Part shown: one piece after another, positions 59,501 to 64,000 of the stretch
Layout: each line of letters opens with the position of its first letter
How positions within the stretch are numbered: the first letter of the stretch is position 1
Assembly: GCA_905250115.1 (NCBI GenBank)
Contig: CAJNOI010000184.1
Coordinates: 62,001 to 126,000 of the forward strand
DNA from: Adineta steineri
Lineage: Eukaryota; Rotifera; Eurotatoria; Adinetida; Adinetidae
Direction: 5' to 3'
DNA: 64,000 nt
Position numbers and translations under genes: made by a program
The notes under the pieces: model-generated
The model's database searches: none
What the model was told of the DNA's origin: nothing
The model's input: only the letters and a program-made list of their open reading frames with translations

Positions 59501-62500
59501 ATGCTATTGAAGTCATCAATAGGTAATTTCTTAATCTTCTCGTTGAATATCAAAATTTATCTTCATCTTAAAGATATTGTGCTCGACTTCCATGTGATGC
59601 ATTAACAACATTAGTACCATCATGTGAAATACAAAAACTTGATCAAAATCAATATCAATGTACCCTTTCATTACCTGTGAATTCACCTGCAAGAACAACT
59701 ATTACTGTATATTTTTTTTGTATATTTATTTCATTGATTGACACTTGATTTTTAATTGAAGGGACCGATTCGTTCAACAATAAAACAAGCAAAACTTTCA
59801 TCAGCTAAACGTCTTTGTGAACATCTGTTACAAGCAGGTTAATAGAAATATTTTTGTTGTTGTAAACATGAATAAAAATTTTATTTTTCTAGGTGAATTA
59901 AATGAACATTTATTACCTGAAACTCGTGAACAATTTTATCTTCGTCATTCTATTATTGACGATAATGATATTGCTGAATGGGGTTCATATGTTGAACCAA
60001 ATCCAAAACCTGGATCAGTTCAACGTAAACAACTCTATTCTAAAGCTGTATATAAATTTTCGAATTTTTTTATATCGAAATCTATTTATCGATTTAAATT
60101 TAATAGATAATGCCTGAACCAATCACTACGAATAATTCATCTGATTTTTTTGTATATTGTATAAATGGTGAATTAACAACGCCATTAACTCAAACAAATG
60201 AACAACAAAAACCAACAAATATTTATACAAATTCATCGAATCCAAATCGAATCGGTCTTTTATCCGCAAATTATCTTCTTGAAGTAAGAAAGATTTTTAT
60301 TCTCTTTCTCGTAGAGAAGAGTCCAGTAAACATAAATTGTCTGTCCGTAGGGTCAAAAAAACATTTCTAGAGGTATTGTAGAACACCATTTCTACGAAAA
60401 AGAGTCCTTAGACGAGCGTTACTTGTTTTTATATAAATATTTTAATTGATTTAGATTCCAGCATTTTCATTATTTTCACGTGCTGGTGAAGAAACTTATA
60501 ATCTCGATATGATTATGAAAAATGTACATTTTAAATCAGATGAATATCGAATGTTACAAACCGTTCATTATTATTTACTTTCATCTATACTTGGTTTTGA
60601 TCGTCCATTAGTTAATTTCAATCCTGAACAAACCCAATCACATTTAATTATAATTTTATTAAAAAAAGATTCATCAGGTTCATATACAATCGATTGGCAA
60701 TTAACAAAAGATATTATATCATTTATTCAATCAATGTATTTACAACAATATACATTTGAGAATCCATATGTATTCAATGCAAATGATTTTAATCAAACAT
60801 GTATTGTTTTACCATCATACCGCCGTTCAACTCAACCACAATATTATATTGTCAATTCAATTGATATGAATAAAAATCCGCTATCACCATTTCCATCTAT
60901 ATCAACAATATATGATACATTTTCATCCTATTACGAAATAAAATATGAATTACGTTTAACAAATAAAACTCAACCATTATTATGTGTATCACATACATCA
61001 CATCGTATGAATCAATTAATTCCACGTTATATGAATTTTAAAATTATGAAATCATCATCAGCTGTAACAACAAATCGTAATACAAATCGAACAAATCAAC
61101 ATACGAAAACAAATGGTACAACACATCATCATCATCATCACCATCATCATCAAGGTGTATTTTTAATACCGGAATTAGTTATTATACATCCAATAAATGC
61201 ACAATTATGGCAAGGAATTATAGCATTACCTAGTATGCTTTATAGAATTAATTGTTTGATATTAGTGGAACAATTAAGACGAACAGTTGCATTACAAACA
61301 GGTGTTGGAGTTGCTTGGGCACCTGAAGATGGACAATTTGATAAATTAAGTTTTGATTGGGATGAAAAAAAAGAAGCACAATTTTCAGCTTTATTAGATA
61401 ATAATGATGCATTTTTTACTGATGAACCAATTGATCCTAATTGGAATTTTGAAATAAGTGTTTGGAATGAAAATGATATACATAGTTGGACAAGTATAAA
61501 ATTCGAAATTTAATAATTTCATATATATAATTTTTTTCTTTAGATGATTCAGCATGGTTAGAAGCAAAAGATCGTTGTATTATGATCAATGCTGTTGATG
61601 TAAGGAATTTAATTGAAGTTGAATTAAAAATAAATGATCTTTCCAAATTTAGTTTCAAGATCATGATTTTGATGATGATACGGATCTTGAGGATGATGAT
61701 GAAGAAGAAAATCATCAGCATCCTTCTTCTACACAACAAAATGGTCGATCTACATCAAGTATATTGCTTTTTCCGAATTAAATAATTGATCATTAATTCC
61801 ATATTTTCGATCTAGCTTGGTCAAATACTCCACAAAAGAAAACAAATGAATCTTCATCTTTAGATGACGATGATGATGATGATGACGAAGAAGAAGAAAC
61901 TAATAAAAAACCAAATAATAAAAAACAAGAAAAAAAATCTGTAACAGAAACAAAAGTAGCAAATTATCATATTGATTTATCACGTTTACATGAAGATCTG
62001 AAAACGAAATCAAAAAAATTTCTTTCGAAATTAATGGCTAATACTCAACCATCGCTAAATTCACTTCGACATGAAGATGTTGATCTTTTTTCTTCCTATG
62101 AAATACCAACAACGAATTCTAAAAAACAAGTTTTTGAACCATCAAATTATTTAACTAATGTTCAAATTGAAGAACCAACACAAATATCTCAAACATCAAT
62201 TTCTTCGCCTGTTATTCATTTTGAACCAACACCTTTAATTAAACGTTTATTAAATATAGATGAAGTTTTACATGATGATGAACAAATTGAAGAAAAACAA
62301 GAAATTAAACATCCATTACCATCTAAAACAAATATAATTACATTAGAAAATGGGCATGATAGTGGAATAATTGATGATTTTTCTGAACCATTGAATATCA
62401 ATTTAGATTTTGAATATTTACCTGAATCTCATCCTGGTCCATCGCCAGCATTACTTTTACAAGCTTTAACATTATCAAATGCTGGAGATGGTTTTGATCT

Positions 62501-64000
62501 TGAACGTCTTGAAACAGTTGGTGATTCATTTCTTAAACAAGCCGTTACTGTTTATATATTTTGTACATATACACAAGTACATGAAGGAAAATTAAGTTTT
62601 TTTCGTTCAAAAATTGTTTCAAATTATAATCTATATAAACTTGGTAAACGAAAATCATTAGGAGAATATTTAATTAGTACGAAATTTGAACCATTTGAAA
62701 ATTGGATTCCGTAAGTTTTCTGAAAACAAAAATACAAAAATTGATAATTTGTTTTTTAATTAGACCTCTCTTTACATCGGGATTACCAAATGAATATGGT
62801 TTATTATCAAGTTCAGGAGTCGAATTATGGACAAAATCTGAATCAACAACTAATGTTGATTGGATTGAATTACAAGAACGTCGTGAACAAAGAAGATTAG
62901 CAAAAAGTAATTTACAATCATCACCATCAATTCCACCAACACCGTTAACAATGTTGAATAATCAAGCAACACCAATTTTTCCACCACCACCACCAATAAC
63001 AACACCAATTAATGAACAACAATGGACACCGTCGTATGATCGACGTACTCAACATTTAATATCTGATAAAAGTATTGCAGATGCAGTTGAAGCATTAATT
63101 GGAGCTTATTTAATTGCAAGCGGACCAAAAGCTGCTCTACGATTTATGGCCTGGCTTGAAATTCAAATCTTTCCTAAAATGAGACTCGGTTTGTAATAAC
63201 ACATTCTAAACACATGTTTCATAAAAAAAGTATTCTTTTTAGACGATGGAACAGAAATGACTGGTGAACTTCCACCACTATCCTCACCGGTTGATTATAC
63301 CAATCCATCAGTACTATCAACAATACAATCATATGATTTTGATCGTTTTGAACAATTAATTGGCTATCGTTTTCATCAACGTGCTTATCTTATTCAAGCA
63401 TTTACTCATGCATCATATTCTTATAATACAATAACAGATTGTTATCAACGTTTAGAATTTCTTGGTGATGCTGTACTTGATTATGTTATAACTCGTTATT
63501 TATATGAAGTTAGTTAATTCATCTTTTTGAAATAGATCAAAAAATAACAAAGTATTTTTTTTTCTATTTTTAAGCATCCAAAACGTCATTCACCCGGTGA
63601 ATTAACAGATCTTCGTTCTGCTTTGGTCAATAATAATATATTTGCATATATAGCTGTTAAATATGATTTTCATAAATATTTTCGTTGTCATTCCAATGAA
63701 TTATTTTTATTAATTGATAAATTTGTTCAATCACAAAAAGATAAATCATCATGGTGTGGTTTTGATGAATGTAATTTAGGTGATGATGATGATGAAAATG
63801 ATGAATTTTTTTATTATGATTTTTTAACATCATCAGCATCAAATAATAAAGATACATATAGTAATACAATGTCATGTGCAATTGATGAAGAACATTTATC
63901 AACTTCACATGATGATGAACAAAATGATGAAACAACAAATGAGCCCGATGAATGGGAAGAAACAGAAGTTCCAAAATGTCTTGGTGATATATTTGAATCA
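56547..64000 (+). CDS. DICER1: Dicer (RNase III), incomplete at the right edge; degenerate helicase motifs
   Basis: Exons: 56547-56675, 57227-57386, 57448-57853, 57912-58044, 58340-59011, 59064-59210, 59270-59371, 59428-59522, 59574-59706, 59762-59837, 59893-60047, 60107-60283, 60455-61493, 61544-61599, 61653-61758, 61816-62710, 62764-63188, 63243-63508, 63575-64000 (continues); about 1866 codons, all phases consistent. Order: helicase ([32 protein letters not shown]), dimerisation domain ([16 protein letters not shown]), platform and PAZ (FNQTCIVLP...[18 protein letters not shown]), RNase IIIa ([24 protein letters not shown]), RNase IIIb (ERLEF-type [12 protein letters not shown], then CLGDIFES at the edge). 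RNase III acidic residues are kept. Nine His follow PAZ, and an acidic insertion precedes GDIFES. It processes pre-miRNA/dsRNA; the Dcr-1-like helicase suggests miRNA work. The dsRBD lies outside the window. Confidence 0.95.
61123..61149 (+). repeat. CAT/CAC repeat encoding nine histidines in Dicer
   Basis: Nine consecutive His codons (eight CAT, one CAC) between the PAZ domain and the [12 protein letters not shown] block. In other Dicers this is a short variable loop, so repeat expansion is tolerated there. Confidence 0.85.

Noticed and set aside
1..64000. tRNA, rRNA, CRISPR arrays, bacterial operons
   Set aside because: No tRNA box A/B pair, rRNA block or regularly spaced direct repeat array of CRISPR type was seen on either strand; the window is eukaryotic.

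Overview
The window looks like a piece of a bdelloid rotifer genome (Adineta/Rotaria type). It is AT-rich eukaryotic DNA, the genes are split by many 47-70 nt GT-AG introns, and the orthologues are animal ones (mind bomb, BROX, DNAJC8, CK2 beta, egghead, MARCHF5, Dicer, CFAP210). An ART fused to leucine-rich repeats is present, there are degenerate TGTGGG-like tracts resembling the bdelloid telomere repeat, and almost every start codon has an orphan splice acceptor just upstream, as expected with spliced-leader trans-splicing. Exon joins were made by hand. For every multi-exon gene listed as complete, the summed exon length is a multiple of three. No transcript was available to confirm any of them.

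Layout. 1-17 kb is gene-dense: a 3' gene fragment, a secreted modular GH13 alpha-amylase (+), BROX (+), then four minus-strand genes: an RNF19-like RBR ubiquitin ligase, a hinderin (KIAA1328)-like coiled-coil protein, aspartyl aminopeptidase DNPEP and a polypeptide GalNAc-transferase. 18.2-20.5 kb holds a mind-bomb-like ankyrin/three-RING protein without the N-terminal half. 20.5-34 kb is an accessory, repeat-rich block. It carries an F-box + LRR gene and an ART + LRR gene that share a 141-bp exon/intron LRR cassette and a duplicated 3' flank. It also holds interstitial telomere-like tracts, two copies of a dispersed ~0.75-kb repeat, degenerate satellites and a 100-N assembly gap.

34.8-37 kb has two small intronless genes for predicted N-myristoylated proteins and a divergent homeobox gene. 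39.8-41.1 kb is a single-exon, divergent cytochrome P450-like gene, convergent with a CFAP210-like axonemal gene (-). 45.6-56.3 kb carries DNAJC8, egghead-type GT2 mannosyltransferase, CSNK2B and MARCHF5, all on the plus strand. From 56.5 kb to the right edge runs a Dicer gene (19 exons seen, about 1866 codons). Its PAZ and RNase III parts look intact, but helicase motifs I, V and VI are degenerate.

Most genes are unrelated housekeeping or signalling genes and do not form a pathway. The parts most worth following are the shared LRR cassette with swapped N-terminal modules, the helicase-degenerate Dicer, the truncated mind bomb, the odd P450, and the orphan acceptors that suggest trans-splicing.
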